A stretch of 52,346 nt of DNA from Burkholderiaceae bacterium (GTDB taxonomy: Bacteria > Pseudomonadota > Gammaproteobacteria > Burkholderiales > Burkholderiaceae_D), in assembly GCA_019745005.1 (NCBI GenBank), contig JAIETO010000022.1, forward strand, positions 1 through 52,346, given 5' to 3'. Every line of letters starts with the position of its first letter. Position 1 is the first letter of the stretch. The position numbers and the translations under genes are program-made. The notes beneath the pieces were generated by a model. It saw only the letters and a program-made list of their open reading frames with translations. It did no database searches and was not told the origin of the DNA. Below, piece after piece: positions 35,340-47,188 of the stretch.

Positions 35340-36215
35340 CTATCGTGAGCTAAGAAAAGCAGCAAAATCGCCGCCAACATCTGCATGTTTAAGACCCAAG
35401 GCCACACTCGCTTTCAGGTAGCCCAATTTCGAACCGCAATCGTAACGCGTCGCTTCAAACTCGTAGGCAAAGACCGGTTCGTCAAGTAGCATTTGTGCAA
35501 TGCCATCAGTGAGTTGAATTTCGCCGCCCGATCCCTTTCCCAGTTTTTCTAAATACGAAAAAATCTTACCCGACAACACATAGCGGCCCACCACGCCTGA
35601 GGTAGACGGCGCGTTTTCCGGTAACGGTTTTTCGACAATGCCACGTATGCGATGCAGGCCATCTTTGTAAGGTGTTACTGACACAATCCCGTATTGGTTT
35701 GTCGCCTCGCGCGGCACCTCTTGCACGGCGATCACGCTGGCATTTTCATACTCGTATAACTCAACCATTTTTGCGATGACTGAAGGCTTGCCCTCCTCAA
35801 CATCCATCAAATCATCCGCAAGAAGAATCGCAAACGCTTCATCACCGATCACAGGGCGAGCACATAAAATTGCATGGCCAAGTCCCAACGCAGCGGGTTG
35901 CCGAATGTAGATGCAATTGATATTTTTAGGAATGACGTTACGCACTAACTCAAGTAATTCTTGCTTGCCAGCCGCTTCTAATTCGCTTTCTAATTCGTAG
36001 GCTGTATCGAAGTGATCTTCAATTGCTCGTTTATTCCTACCCGTAATAAAAACCATCTCAGTAATGCCTGCAGCGACTGCTTCTTCCACCGCATATTGAA
36101 TCAGCGGCTTATCAACTACGCTCAACATTTCCTTGGGCTGTGCTTTGGTTGCTGGCAAAAAGCGACTACCCAAACCAGCGACTGGAAATACCGCTTTCTT
36201 GACTCTTTTATTCAT
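35340..36215 (-). CDS. galU: UTP-glucose-1-phosphate uridylyltransferase GalU
   Basis: GalU makes UDP-glucose for exopolysaccharide, LPS and trehalose pathways. The 291-residue protein begins [20 protein letters not shown] followed by [20 protein letters not shown], the nucleotide-binding pattern of the family. It continues with [13 protein letters not shown] and [20 protein letters not shown] then [14 protein letters not shown]. The frame is open to a TTG at 36239 overlapping the ligA stop, but the ATG at 36215 matches the usual [11 protein letters not shown] start. It lies directly downstream of ligA. Confidence 0.96.
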   Translation of the reverse strand: MNKRVKKAVFPVAGLGSRFLPATKAQPKEMLSVVDKPLIQYAVEEAVAAGITEMVFITGRNKRAIEDHFDTAYELESELEAAGKQELLELVRNVIPKNINCIYIRQPAALGLGHAILCARPVIGDEAFAILLADDLMDVEEGKPSVIAKMVELYEYENASVIAVQEVPREATNQYGIVSVTPYKDGLHRIRGIVEKPLPENAPSTSGVVGRYVLSGKIFSYLEKLGKGSGGEIQLTDGIAQMLLDEPVFAYEFEATRYDCGSKLGYLKASVALGLKHADVGGDFAAFLSSR

Positions 36216-36235
36216 GACATTCTTTTCAATTTTTT

Positions 36236-38299
<2,064 letters not shown>

Positions 38300-39376
38300 T
38301 TAGCTAAACAAACGTTGAGCGCGTAAAGAACCAGCAGGAATCTGCGCTTCCGCCATCGCGCCATAAAAATCTTGCACTTGCACTGCAATATCGTCCAAAG
38401 CCGCCTTTGAAATTGCCTGACCGCCATCATCGACCACCGTGCCACCTAAGCGGGTTGCAAGGGACTTGGCACACGCCGCCATTGCGCCAAAGGCATCGCG
38501 TTCCGGCGTTACACAAGGAACATCAAGCAATAAAGTAATTCGATTCGTACTCGTGTCGCTTATCGCCACATTCAAAGACAATGAAAACAGCGCGCCTCCT
38601 TCACCATCGGGCATCAAAAGACGTCCATCAGGGCGCATGTCGAATCCGAGCTTTTCCAATGCGCCTAACAGGCTGGCGACTTCCCAAGGTGCACCGTTTG
38701 CAACCACGTTGACACTCAATTGCGCATCGTGCTCGGCGACAAATTGATGCAACTCGCGGGCAATCGTCATGACACGATTCATGTCAGGTATATCGGCGTG
38801 TGCATTAAACCGCTCAGTAAGCATGCGTAGCTGGCTCACGAACTCAGAATATTCCAATTCATTGAGCGGCCCGCTGCGACTAACCATTTGAACCCCAGCG
38901 AACAAGGATGTGTACGCCCCGCCGTGTGCAATTTCAGCACGTGCGCCGCTATGATCAAGTCCAACAAAATGAACAGGCTTTTTACCAACGTACTTATACG
39001 CACTTAATTCTTCGAGCAGTTTCTCACCGCGCACAGGTGTTTCAAATTCAATTGGCACGACACAGTCAATCAACTCGTCGACAGGCAAATCATCGTGGCT
39101 GGGGCTTTCCACAGCATCTGCTTTAGCCGCATCGGCATAAGTGTGCAGCGGTTCCGTGTTGATCTGTTCAGACTGAAAATCCAAACTAGGCTCGTGACGC
39201 ACGTGATCTGTACGATCTGATGGCTCCTGAGGATTCATCAAGACATCGTCATGCCCGCCTGTAAAAGCCTGATCTACACTCTTTTTGGCTTTGTATTCTT
39301 GCCACTTATTGAAGCCAATCACAAGCACAATAAATGCGCCACCAACTGCGATCAAACTAAGTTCAAAATCTGTCAT
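38300..39376 (-). CDS. zipA: Cell division protein ZipA
   Basis: ZipA tethers FtsZ to the inner membrane at the division site. It has one N-terminal membrane helix (LSLIAVGGAFIVLVIGFNKW), then a charged Pro/Asp/Glu linker to about residue 130. The C-terminal FtsZ-binding domain has KKPVHFVGLDHSGARAEIAH, GPLNELEYSEFVSQLRMLTE and FGAMAACAKSLATRLGGTVV. Length of 358 is ordinary. Its start overlaps the smc stop by 4 bp, and ligA follows after 6 bp. The smc-zipA-ligA order is widely conserved in betaproteobacteria and gammaproteobacteria. Confidence 0.93.
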   Translation of the reverse strand: MTDFELSLIAVGGAFIVLVIGFNKWQEYKAKKSVDQAFTGGHDDVLMNPQEPSDRTDHVRHEPSLDFQSEQINTEPLHTYADAAKADAVESPSHDDLPVDELIDCVVPIEFETPVRGEKLLEELSAYKYVGKKPVHFVGLDHSGARAEIAHGGAYTSLFAGVQMVSRSGPLNELEYSEFVSQLRMLTERFNAHADIPDMNRVMTIARELHQFVAEHDAQLSVNVVANGAPWEVASLLGALEKLGFDMRPDGRLLMPDGEGGALFSLSLNVAISDTSTNRITLLLDVPCVTPERDAFGAMAACAKSLATRLGGTVVDDGGQAISKAALDDIAVQVQDFYGAMAEAQIPAGSLRAQRLFS

Positions 39377-42300
39377 GCTGCCTGTCCCTCACCGACAAGA
39401 TGCGCCGCAGATTCCATATCCACAGCAACAATTCTCGACACGCCTTGTTCTTGCATGGTGACACCGATTAATTGCTGTGCCATTTCCATCGCAATCTTAT
39501 TGTGCGAGATAAATAAAAACTGCGTGTTCGCAGACATGCGTTTCACCATATTACAAAACCGCTCCGTGTTTGAGTCGTCAAGAGGTGCATCGACCTCATC
39601 TAATAAGCAGAAGGGTGCTGGATTAAGTTGGAACATTGAAAACACAAGCGCTGTCGCGGTCAAGGCTTTTTCTCCGCCTGACAACAAATGGATCGTTGCA
39701 TTCTTTTTGCCAGGGGGCTGCGCCATTACTTGCACACCAGAGTCTAAAATTTCGTCACCCGTCATGATGAGTTTTGCTTGACCACCACCAAACAAAATGG
39801 GGAACAACTCCGCAAAGTGCAAATTCACACGATTAAAAGTGTCTTGCAATAAATCGCGGGTTTCTAAATCAATTTTTTTGATCGCATCCTGCAGCGTTGT
39901 AATCGCTTCAGAAAGGTCGGCATGTTGGGCATCTAAGAATGTTTTTCGCTCGGTCGCTTGCGCAAGCTCTTCGAGAGCTGCCATGTTAACTGCACCCAAG
40001 GCGGTAATCGCATTCCCCAGCCGGGTTACTTCCGCTTGTAGATAGGATGGCTTTATCTCATCGTGCAGTTTTGCCTCAAGTGCTTGCTCGTCAACTTCAA
40101 AATTCTTTAGTTGTTCGGCAAATTGTTCTTGATTCAAACGCGCTGCTTGCTCTTTGAGTTGCAATTCAACAATTCGGTCACGGTGCGGTTGCAAGCCTCG
40201 TTCTAACTGCATTTTCGCTTCTTCAGATTGACGCAGTTTTTGCGTGAGCTGATCTAATTCATGTCTGGCGTCTGACAAGGCATGCTCTTGCTCGGTGCGC
40301 TTCTCCAGCAATGTTTGCAAACCAGCTTGCGCCGTTTGTTCATCCATTGCTTCAAGTTCGAGATGACCTTGCTGCATGTTTGCGTGTAGTTGAGAAGCTT
40401 GTTCAATTGCTGTTGCGATGTTTCGTTTGAGTTCCTCGATCTTATTGCGATGCGTCTTTTCAGAAAAAGCACACTCTTGCGCCGCTAATTCAAGATCTCT
40501 CAGATTCGCGCGCGCATCACTCAAACGCTGCTCATGTTCTAAAAATTCACTTTGTAGTTGTTCATGAGCCTCTTGGAGTTGACTTAACTCGATATCAAGC
40601 AGTTCGAACTTTTCCTCCGACTCACGCTGATTCTGTTGTTGTTCTTGTTCCTGCGCGGCGATTTCCGATAACTCGCCCTGGATTTGCGTACTGCGTTGAT
40701 TAAAGCGCGTTTGCGCTTCTGTCAGCTTAATGACCTCCAGTTGAATGCGGTGCGTTTGATCTCGCAATTGCGTTAATTTTTGCTGCAGCTCTTGTAGTTT
40801 TGCCGTCGCCCCAGTGATCGTTGAGTCAGCGCGAATTGCGGCAGTTCTCGCCTCCTCGACTAACAATTGTTGCGCGCGGGTCTGCTTACTCAAATTTTCT
40901 ATTTCTTGGTGCCGTGCAAGCACGCCTTCCTGTTCTGAATCAGCCGCGTAAAAACGCACACTGCTTTGGCTAATCAGATGTCCCTGCTTAGTTAAAAACG
41001 ACGCACCCGCTGGTAATTTTTGCCTCTGCGCAAACGCGCTAATGACGTCGTCCGCGATGTAGATTCCATGCAACCAATCAGACATGATGCTGCGCACGCC
41101 TGCATCGTTAATTCGCAACAATTGCATCAATGGAAGCAAATCTTGCGCAGAATTTGTTTGTAGTTCTGAAGGTATTGGAGCCGCGTTGGTGCTAATCGTC
41201 GGCGAATAAATGGTCAGTTTTGCTGGAGGCGTGTCATTAAAGAAGCCGCGCACCCATTCGAGGTTAGACATCTCTAACGCCGAAGTACGTTCACGCAGCA
41301 CTGACTCTAAAGCGATTTCCCAACCTGACTCGATGTGTAGTTTTTGCCAGAGCTTTGGTAAACTTGAGAGTTCATGTTTCTCAAGCCAAGGCTGTACCTT
41401 GCCAGCACTTTCTACTTTTTCCTGCAGTGCACGCAGTGCCATTAACCTTGCATCCAACTGAGCCGCTTGCGCAAGGTCTTGGTTTAACTTAGTTTGCGCA
41501 TCACGTCGTGCTTGCTCTAACTCTGGTTGTTGCGCCTGCGCCGATTCGAGTTGCCACGTCACTTCTTCGAGTTGCGCTTTCTTCTCTTCTAACTGCAGTT
41601 CTAGTTCGTTGAGTTGTGCCAAATCTGGCACGTGCAATACTTGTTTTTCTGCCGTGAGCCGTTCGCGTCGCGTCGCAAGCGTAAGCAAAATATTTGATGC
41701 ATTCCGTTGATGCGCCGACGTCAGCTCGATTTGTTGCTGGAGTTGTATAGATTTTGCACGCGATTCTGTGCTGCGCAATTGCGCCTCGCGCCAAGCCTGC
41801 TCCAGTTGTGGAATTTTTTCGGTTTGCTGAAAAACTTTTTCTTGCGCCTGCTCAGAACGCATTGCAAGCTCTGCGACATGAATCTCAGCCTCAGCTACTT
41901 CATCTTGGAATTGCACACTTTGGCGCTGCCATTGTTCCCGCTGCGCTGATAAGGAATTTAGCTGCGCTTGCAAACGACTGCGCGACTCAATCACGAACTT
42001 AATTTGTGCCTCTAGGCTGCCAATTTCCGCATTGGTTTGGTACAGACGACCTTGCGCTTGGTGCATTTTGTCGCCGACCGCGTAATGCACTTGCCGCATT
42101 TGATCTAATTCCAACTCAACGTGACGCAGTTTCGCCGTCTGCTCTTCCAACTCTAATTGGGTGCGTTCAATTTCTGCAAAGTGTTTTTGTTGCTCCTGCG
42201 CTGCTTCTTTTTTGCGCAGTAACCAGAGTAATTTTTGTTTTTCTTCTTGATCAGCCTGCAAGCTCTTGAATTTATTTGCGACGACTGCTTGCGCTTCAAG

Positions 42301-42921
42301 TTTTTCTAAATTGCTGGTCAGTTCACGCAAAATATCTTCAACACGCACTAGGTTTTCATTGGTATCGTGAATACGATTTTCAGTTTCGCGGCGACGCTCT
42401 TTGTAGCGAGAAACTCCGGCAGCTTCCTCTAAGAAAATTCTTAGCTCTTCAGGTCGCGACTCAATAATCCGCGAAATCATTCCCTGCCCGATAATGGCGT
42501 AGGCACGCGGGCCCAAGCCCGTGCCGAGGAAAATGTCTTGAATATCGCGCCTTCTTACCGCTTGACCATTGATGTAATACGTCGATGTACCGTCTCTAGT
42601 GAGCGTGCGCTTTACGGCAATTTCGCCGTACTGGCTCCACTGGCCTGCCGCCTTGCCGAGATGGTTATCAAACACCAACTCAACTGACGAGCGACCGGCA
42701 GGTTTGCGATTAGTTGATCCGTTAAAAATTACGTCTTGCATCGATTCGCCGCGCAACTCAGAGGCTTTCGATTCGCCCAACACCCAGCGTACGGCGTCGA
42801 TGATGTTTGATTTCCCACAACCGTTAGGACCAACAACACCAACTAACTGACCTGGCACTTGGAAGTTTGTTGGATCGACAAAAGATTTAAAACCGGCCAA
42901 CTTGATTGAAGTTAATCGCAC
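39373..42921 (-). CDS. smc: Chromosome partition protein Smc
   Basis: Smc is the condensin-type ATPase that organises chromosomes. The N-terminal head has Walker A VVGPNGCGKSNIIDAVRWVL and GESKASELRGESMQDVIFNG. Two long coiled coils (about 170-500 and 660-1000) flank a hinge near residues 510-640 (LPKLWQKLHIESGWEIALES). The C-terminal head has the signature IHLLSGGEKALTATALVFSM and Walker B APFCLLDEVDAPLDDSNTER. Length of 1182 is full size. The many Glu/Gln/Ala residues fit coiled coil. It heads the smc-zipA-ligA-galU-def group. Confidence 0.97.
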   Translation of the reverse strand: MRLTSIKLAGFKSFVDPTNFQVPGQLVGVVGPNGCGKSNIIDAVRWVLGESKASELRGESMQDVIFNGSTNRKPAGRSSVELVFDNHLGKAAGQWSQYGEIAVKRTLTRDGTSTYYINGQAVRRRDIQDIFLGTGLGPRAYAIIGQGMISRIIESRPEELRIFLEEAAGVSRYKERRRETENRIHDTNENLVRVEDILRELTSNLEKLEAQAVVANKFKSLQADQEEKQKLLWLLRKKEAAQEQQKHFAEIERTQLELEEQTAKLRHVELELDQMRQVHYAVGDKMHQAQGRLYQTNAEIGSLEAQIKFVIESRSRLQAQLNSLSAQREQWQRQSVQFQDEVAEAEIHVAELAMRSEQAQEKVFQQTEKIPQLEQAWREAQLRSTESRAKSIQLQQQIELTSAHQRNASNILLTLATRRERLTAEKQVLHVPDLAQLNELELQLEEKKAQLEEVTWQLESAQAQQPELEQARRDAQTKLNQDLAQAAQLDARLMALRALQEKVESAGKVQPWLEKHELSSLPKLWQKLHIESGWEIALESVLRERTSALEMSNLEWVRGFFNDTPPAKLTIYSPTISTNAAPIPSELQTNSAQDLLPLMQLLRINDAGVRSIMSDWLHGIYIADDVISAFAQRQKLPAGASFLTKQGHLISQSSVRFYAADSEQEGVLARHQEIENLSKQTRAQQLLVEEARTAAIRADSTITGATAKLQELQQKLTQLRDQTHRIQLEVIKLTEAQTRFNQRSTQIQGELSEIAAQEQEQQQNQRESEEKFELLDIELSQLQEAHEQLQSEFLEHEQRLSDARANLRDLELAAQECAFSEKTHRNKIEELKRNIATAIEQASQLHANMQQGHLELEAMDEQTAQAGLQTLLEKRTEQEHALSDARHELDQLTQKLRQSEEAKMQLERGLQPHRDRIVELQLKEQAARLNQEQFAEQLKNFEVDEQALEAKLHDEIKPSYLQAEVTRLGNAITALGAVNMAALEELAQATERKTFLDAQHADLSEAITTLQDAIKKIDLETRDLLQDTFNRVNLHFAELFPILFGGGQAKLIMTGDEILDSGVQVMAQPPGKKNATIHLLSGGEKALTATALVFSMFQLNPAPFCLLDEVDAPLDDSNTERFCNMVKRMSANTQFLFISHNKIAMEMAQQLIGVTMQEQGVSRIVAVDMESAAHLVGEGQAA

Positions 42922-43422
42922 TTTAAGAGAAGTAGGTAAAAGTTATTCAAAATATTGTGAATGTCATCATTCAATTAGGGCGGCGCCGCATCGGTATCGA
43001 TGCATTTACTTGTCTAAATGAATAACGTAATTCAATTTAGCGCATCAAACCAATCATAACATTTCAAGCCATGGATTCCTTAAATTTTGTCAGCCCGACA
43101 ATTCTGACAAAAAACGTAACAAAACGAATTTTTCGTTCAATTTTGCTCGTCCCTTTAATTGCCACCAAAAAACACCAGAAAGATATAATGCTTGCTGTGC
43201 GTTCAACACTTTTCTGTTGACACACTCGCCTCCTTGTCTTACCCATGAGCCCTCTTCTGGACAAACTGGCAAAGAGTTAAAGTTTGTGTACTGAAGTTCG
43301 CCTTTACGAACAGTCTACAAAGGTCGATGCGAAAGTCGCATACAGTGTCGCAAATGCACTATTCGGCCGAAGAAAGTCGTACAGAATTCTCTCAAAAACG
43401 TTTTATTTACCCGACCTTATTT
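42922..43422. promoter_or_regulatory. Divergent smc / dapC upstream region
   Basis: This 500-bp gap separates the leftward smc group from the rightward dap group. It contains GCGGCGCCGC (42980-42989 region), an inverted repeat GCATCG/CGATGC (42988-42993 and 42998-43003) and a near-palindrome GAATAACGTAATTC around 43020-43033, close together about 80-110 bp from smc. These could be operator sites, but no regulator can be named. Frames on the minus strand between 43064 and 43272 have no family resemblance and are probably chance. Confidence 0.4.
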
Positions 43423-44640
43423 GTGAATCCCCTACTTCAGCAATTGCAGCCGTATCCTTTCGAAAAGCTAAAAAAGCTTTTTTCGGATGTCACGCCCAAC
43501 TCTGCTTTCTCACCCATTAGCCTCGGCATTGGCGAACCCAAACACGCAACTCCAGAGTTGATTAAACAAGCCTTAGTCGAGAATTTATCGGGCTTAGCAA
43601 ATTACCCTACCACGACGGGATCGGACGAGTTACGTCTATCCATCGCCAACTGGTTAGCGCGACGTTATGGCCTACCTACGCCTAATTTTGCCACCCAAGT
43701 CCTCCCGGTGAATGGCTCGCGAGAAGCGTTGTTTGCACTGGCACAAGCCGTGATCACACCAAGTAAAGACGGTGAAGCGAGACCATTGGTTTTATGCCCG
43801 AACCCGTTCTACCAAATCTATGAGGGCGCGGCCTACTTGGCAGGTGCAGAACCGTATTTCGCAAATGCCATGCCGGGGCGTAATTTTGCGCCAGATTATG
43901 CAAGTATTCCCGACGAAATTTGGGCGCGTGTGCAATTACTTTACGTTTGTTCGCCCGGAAATCCCACCGGCGCGGTGCTCACTCTAGAAGACTGGAAAGA
44001 ACTTTTTGCGCTTGCTGACAAACACGACTTCGTCATCGCCGCAGACGAATGTTATTCAGAAATCTACTTTCAAGCGGAACCACCTTTGGGAAGTTTGCAA
44101 GCGGCGGCAATGCTTGGACGGCACAACTATGACCGTCTAGTCAGTTTATCGAGCCTATCAAAACGCTCTAACGTACCAGGCATGCGTTCTGGGTTTGTCG
44201 CTGGTGACGCGCAAATCTTAAAGCAGTTTCTACTCTACCGAACGTATCATGGCAGCGCCATGTGTCCGAGCTTTCAAGCCGCTTCGGTCGCCGCGTGGAA
44301 CGACGAGCAGCATGTTGAACTCAATCGCGAGTTGTATCGAAAAAAATTCTCGGTCATCACACCACGCTTACAAGAAGTGCTCGATGTCAGCTTACCAGAC
44401 GCGGCATTTTATCTATGGGCAAAGGTCGACAAACTCTGTGCGATCTCCGATACCGAGTTCGCTAAGCGCCTTTACCAAGAATATAATGTGACGGTACTTC
44501 CAGGTAGTTTTTTAGCACGCACTGCGCACGGCATTAACCCTGGAGAAAATCGCATCAGGATGGCATTGGTCGCCGATTTCGACGAATGCTGTGAAGCGGC
44601 AGATCGAATTATTCGCTTCGCAAAGTCGATCGCAAACTAA
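43423..44640 (+). CDS. dapC: N-succinyldiaminopimelate aminotransferase DapC
   Basis: DapC transaminates N-succinyl-2-amino-6-oxopimelate in the succinylase route to diaminopimelate and lysine. It is a fold-type I PLP enzyme: ISLGIGEPKHATPELIKQAL, VLPVNGSREALFALAQAV, YVCSPGNPTGAVLTLEDW, VIAADECYSEIYF and the PLP lysine in SLSSLSKRSNVPGMRSGFVA. The frame is open to 43327. The GTG at 43423 gives the family start (M)NPLLQQLQPYPFEKL and 405 residues, although I see no strong SD. dapD follows 51 bp downstream and dapE lies three genes on, supporting this role over other aminotransferases. Confidence 0.92.
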   Translation: MNPLLQQLQPYPFEKLKKLFSDVTPNSAFSPISLGIGEPKHATPELIKQALVENLSGLANYPTTTGSDELRLSIANWLARRYGLPTPNFATQVLPVNGSREALFALAQAVITPSKDGEARPLVLCPNPFYQIYEGAAYLAGAEPYFANAMPGRNFAPDYASIPDEIWARVQLLYVCSPGNPTGAVLTLEDWKELFALADKHDFVIAADECYSEIYFQAEPPLGSLQAAAMLGRHNYDRLVSLSSLSKRSNVPGMRSGFVAGDAQILKQFLLYRTYHGSAMCPSFQAASVAAWNDEQHVELNRELYRKKFSVITPRLQEVLDVSLPDAAFYLWAKVDKLCAISDTEFAKRLYQEYNVTVLPGSFLARTAHGINPGENRIRMALVADFDECCEAADRIIRFAKSIAN

Positions 44641-44691
44641 TAAAACAAACCACTATTCCTACTATTACTTCTAAACCTTATTGAACTGACC

Positions 44692-45519
44692 ATGACACAA
44701 CAATTACAACTCATCATCGATCAAGCTTGGGAAAACCGAGCGAGTTATTCGCCAAAATCTGCCCCTGCGGAACTGAAAGAAGCGGTGGCACATGTACTCA
44801 GCGCCTTAGATACTGGGGCTTTACGTGTCGCGCAAAAAACTAACGGCGCTTGGCAAGTGAACCAATGGATCAAGAAAGCGGTATTACTTTCATTCCGCTT
44901 AGAAGACAACGTGGTCATGCCAAGCGGCGACCATATGCAGTTTTACGATAAAGTCCCAACCAAATTTGCCAATTACAGCGCGAATGATTTCGCCCAAGCA
45001 GGCTTTCGCGTTGTGCCACCCGCCGTTGCGCGCCGTGGCAGCTTTATTGGAAAAAATGTCGTGCTCATGCCTTCCTACGTCAATATTGGCGCTTATGTCG
45101 ATGAAGGCACAATGGTTGATACTTGGGCAACGGTAGGTTCGTGTGCTCAAATCGGAAAAAATGTTCACTTATCTGGCGGTGTTGGTATTGGTGGTGTTTT
45201 AGAGCCCATGCAAGCAAACCCGACCATTATTGAAGATAACTGTTTCATCGGCGCGCGTTCAGAAGTGGTTGAAGGTGTCATCGTTGAAGAGAATTCGGTC
45301 ATCTCCATGGGCGTGTATATCGGCCAATCAACAAAGATTTATGATCGCGCGACCGGCGAGGTGAGTTACGGTAGGATTCCAGCAGGTTCTGTGGTTGTTT
45401 CCGGCAATTTGCCATCGCCTGACGGAAAATACAGTTTGTATTGCGCGGTGATCGTAAAACGCGTCGACGCGCAAACGCGCTCAAAAACCAGCATTAACGA
45501 ACTTTTGCGTGGTGAGTGA
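44692..45519 (+). CDS. dapD: Tetrahydrodipicolinate N-succinyltransferase DapD
   Basis: DapD transfers a succinyl group from succinyl-CoA to tetrahydrodipicolinate. The 275-residue protein has the N-terminal helical domain ([20 protein letters not shown]) and a left-handed beta-helix: [40 protein letters not shown] and [20 protein letters not shown]. It ends [20 protein letters not shown]. Length and order match the family exactly. It lies between dapC and pilU, 106 bp before the latter. Confidence 0.97.
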   Translation: MTQQLQLIIDQAWENRASYSPKSAPAELKEAVAHVLSALDTGALRVAQKTNGAWQVNQWIKKAVLLSFRLEDNVVMPSGDHMQFYDKVPTKFANYSANDFAQAGFRVVPPAVARRGSFIGKNVVLMPSYVNIGAYVDEGTMVDTWATVGSCAQIGKNVHLSGGVGIGGVLEPMQANPTIIEDNCFIGARSEVVEGVIVEENSVISMGVYIGQSTKIYDRATGEVSYGRIPAGSVVVSGNLPSPDGKYSLYCAVIVKRVDAQTRSKTSINELLRGE

Positions 45520-45625
45520 TCAAAAAAAGATAAAAGAAATTCACGACGTTGGTTTGGAACAAATTCAGCGTAAAGTTCAGGATTAGTCTGTATCAATTAG
45601 CAGCTCACATTTTTAGGAAAAAATC

Positions 45626-46762
45626 ATGGCAATGGATCGCTTATTTCAGTTAATGAAGGAAAAACAAGCTTCGGACATGTTTTTCGCAATTAACTCCCCC
45701 ATACATTTAAAAATTAATGGCAACTTGCTGCCGATTAATCAACAACGTATGGATCAAGCGAACATTATTGCTTTGCTGAGCGAAGTAGTCTCCCCAGAGC
45801 ACATGGAATTACTTGAGCAAAAAAATGAACTAAACATTGGTATTGGCGCGCCGGGCGTGGGCCGCTTCCGGCTCTCGGCGTTCCGTCAACGTGGTTCGAT
45901 TTCTGCCGTTTTCCGTTTTGTTCCAGGGCACATCCCGGCGATTAATACGCTGAATTTACCGCCCGTGTTGTCCAGCCTCATCATGGAAAAACGCGGTTTG
46001 ATTTTGTTAGTGGGTGCAACGGGTTCAGGTAAATCAACCACCATTGCCTCAATGCTTGATTACCGCAACGAGCTCAAAACGGGCCATATTCTGACGATTG
46101 AAGACCCAATTGAATACCTGTTCCGCAGTAAGAAGTCGATAGTCAATCAGCGCGAAATTGGCACTGACTCTGAAAGCTTGCAAACTGCATTGCGCAACTC
46201 TTTACGTCAAGCGCCAGACTGTATATTGATTGGCGAAATCCGTGATCTCGATACCATGCTGGCCGCCATTGCCTACGCCCAATCTGGGCACTTAGTCCTC
46301 GCCACATTGCACGCCAATAACAGCTACCAAGCGCTCAACCGCATTATTAGCTTCTTCCCGATGGAAAATCGTAACGCCTTGTTGCTCGACCTTTCATCAT
46401 CCATTCGCGCTGTTATTTCGCAGCGACTCATCCGTGCGGTTGATGGGGGTCGCTGCCCTGCCGTAGAAATTATGCTCAATACCCGTTATGTGTCAGAACT
46501 CATTGAACAAGGCGATATTTTTGCGATTAAAGAAGCGATTGAGAAGAGCCTTTCGCCCGGTTCGCAAACCTTTGAAAAGGCATTAATGCACTTGATCAAG
46601 GCCGGTTTAATCACTCAAGAAGAAGGCATTGCAAACGCGGATTCTGCAAACAACTTGCTTTGGTTATTGAATAACGAAGCGCCCGAAGAAGCGCCAGAGC
46701 CAGAACCTGAGCCAGAGAAAAAAGAAGAAGCATCGTTTACCGAATTTACCTTAAGCATGTAA
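45626..46762 (+). CDS. pilU: Type IV pilus retraction ATPase PilU
   Basis: PilU is a PilT-like ATPase that helps depolymerise type IV pili for twitching. The 378-residue protein begins DRLFQLMKEKQASDMFFAIN. Walker A is GLILLVGATGSGKSTTIASM, the Asp box LTIEDPIEYLF and Walker B/His box APDCILIGEIRDLDTMLAAI, HLVLATLHANNSYQALNRI. It ends with an acidic Pro/Glu-rich tail (APEEAPEPEPEPEKKEEASF) and FTLSM, features closer to PilU than PilT. No pilT or other pilus gene is adjacent; it sits inside the dap cluster. Confidence 0.92.
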   Translation: MAMDRLFQLMKEKQASDMFFAINSPIHLKINGNLLPINQQRMDQANIIALLSEVVSPEHMELLEQKNELNIGIGAPGVGRFRLSAFRQRGSISAVFRFVPGHIPAINTLNLPPVLSSLIMEKRGLILLVGATGSGKSTTIASMLDYRNELKTGHILTIEDPIEYLFRSKKSIVNQREIGTDSESLQTALRNSLRQAPDCILIGEIRDLDTMLAAIAYAQSGHLVLATLHANNSYQALNRIISFFPMENRNALLLDLSSSIRAVISQRLIRAVDGGRCPAVEIMLNTRYVSELIEQGDIFAIKEAIEKSLSPGSQTFEKALMHLIKAGLITQEEGIANADSANNLLWLLNNEAPEEAPEPEPEPEKKEEASFTEFTLSM

Positions 46763-46768
46763 GTGCCA

Positions 46769-47179
46769 ATGAGCGAAAAGCCAAGACCAGAAAGCCCTAC
46801 TGAAATAGCAATCACGCTGTACGGCATTCCAAATTGTGACACCGTAAAAAAAGCGCGAACATGGCTCAGCGAAAATGGTATTGCCTTTCGTTTTCACGAT
46901 TTCAAAAAAGACGGGCTGACAAAAACAACCGTAGAGAAGTGGTTGGAATCATTATCCTTAGATCTTTTGATCAATCGCAAAGGCACCACATGGCGCGCCT
47001 TGAATGACGCCGAGAAAGCCAGTGCAGATCACGTTCCAAGCGCAATTACCCTAATGCTTGCATCGCCTTCGGTTATCAAGCGCCCCGTCTTACACCTAGC
47101 ACATGCGAACGGCCAAGATGGAAGCGAATTCATGGTTGGATTTAGCGCAGACCAATACAAATCATTTTTCAAAAAGTAG
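46769..47179 (+). CDS. ArsC/Spx-family reductase-like protein (YffB type)
   Basis: A thioredoxin-fold protein with a single conserved Cys: ITLYGIPNCDTVKKARTWLS, then FRFHDFKKDGLTKTTVEKWL, INRKGTTWRALND and the C-terminal IKRPVLHLAHANGQDGSEFM followed by VGFSADQY. This is the YffB/ArsC-like pattern, where glutathione-dependent reductase activity has been proposed. It starts near the pilU stop; a GTG at 46763 is possible, but ATG at 46769 gives the same protein less two residues. It lies 9 bp before dapE. The same neighbour order occurs in other proteobacteria; the true substrate is uncertain. Confidence 0.88.
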   Translation: MSEKPRPESPTEIAITLYGIPNCDTVKKARTWLSENGIAFRFHDFKKDGLTKTTVEKWLESLSLDLLINRKGTTWRALNDAEKASADHVPSAITLMLASPSVIKRPVLHLAHANGQDGSEFMVGFSADQYKSFFKK

Positions 47180-47188
47180 ATAATTTTC

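Noticed and set aside
39373-42921. Several open frames on the plus strand across smc
   Set aside because: All lie opposite the full-length smc gene with its ATPase motifs and long coiled coils, and have no signals of their own.
43064-43272. Overlapping short leftward frames before dapC
   Set aside because: Two frames overlap each other, neither has an SD or a recognisable motif, and they occupy the likely promoter region.
43327-43422. N-terminal extension of DapC
   Set aside because: The GTG at 43423 matches the family start NPLLQQLQPYPFEKL; the longer lead has no known counterpart.
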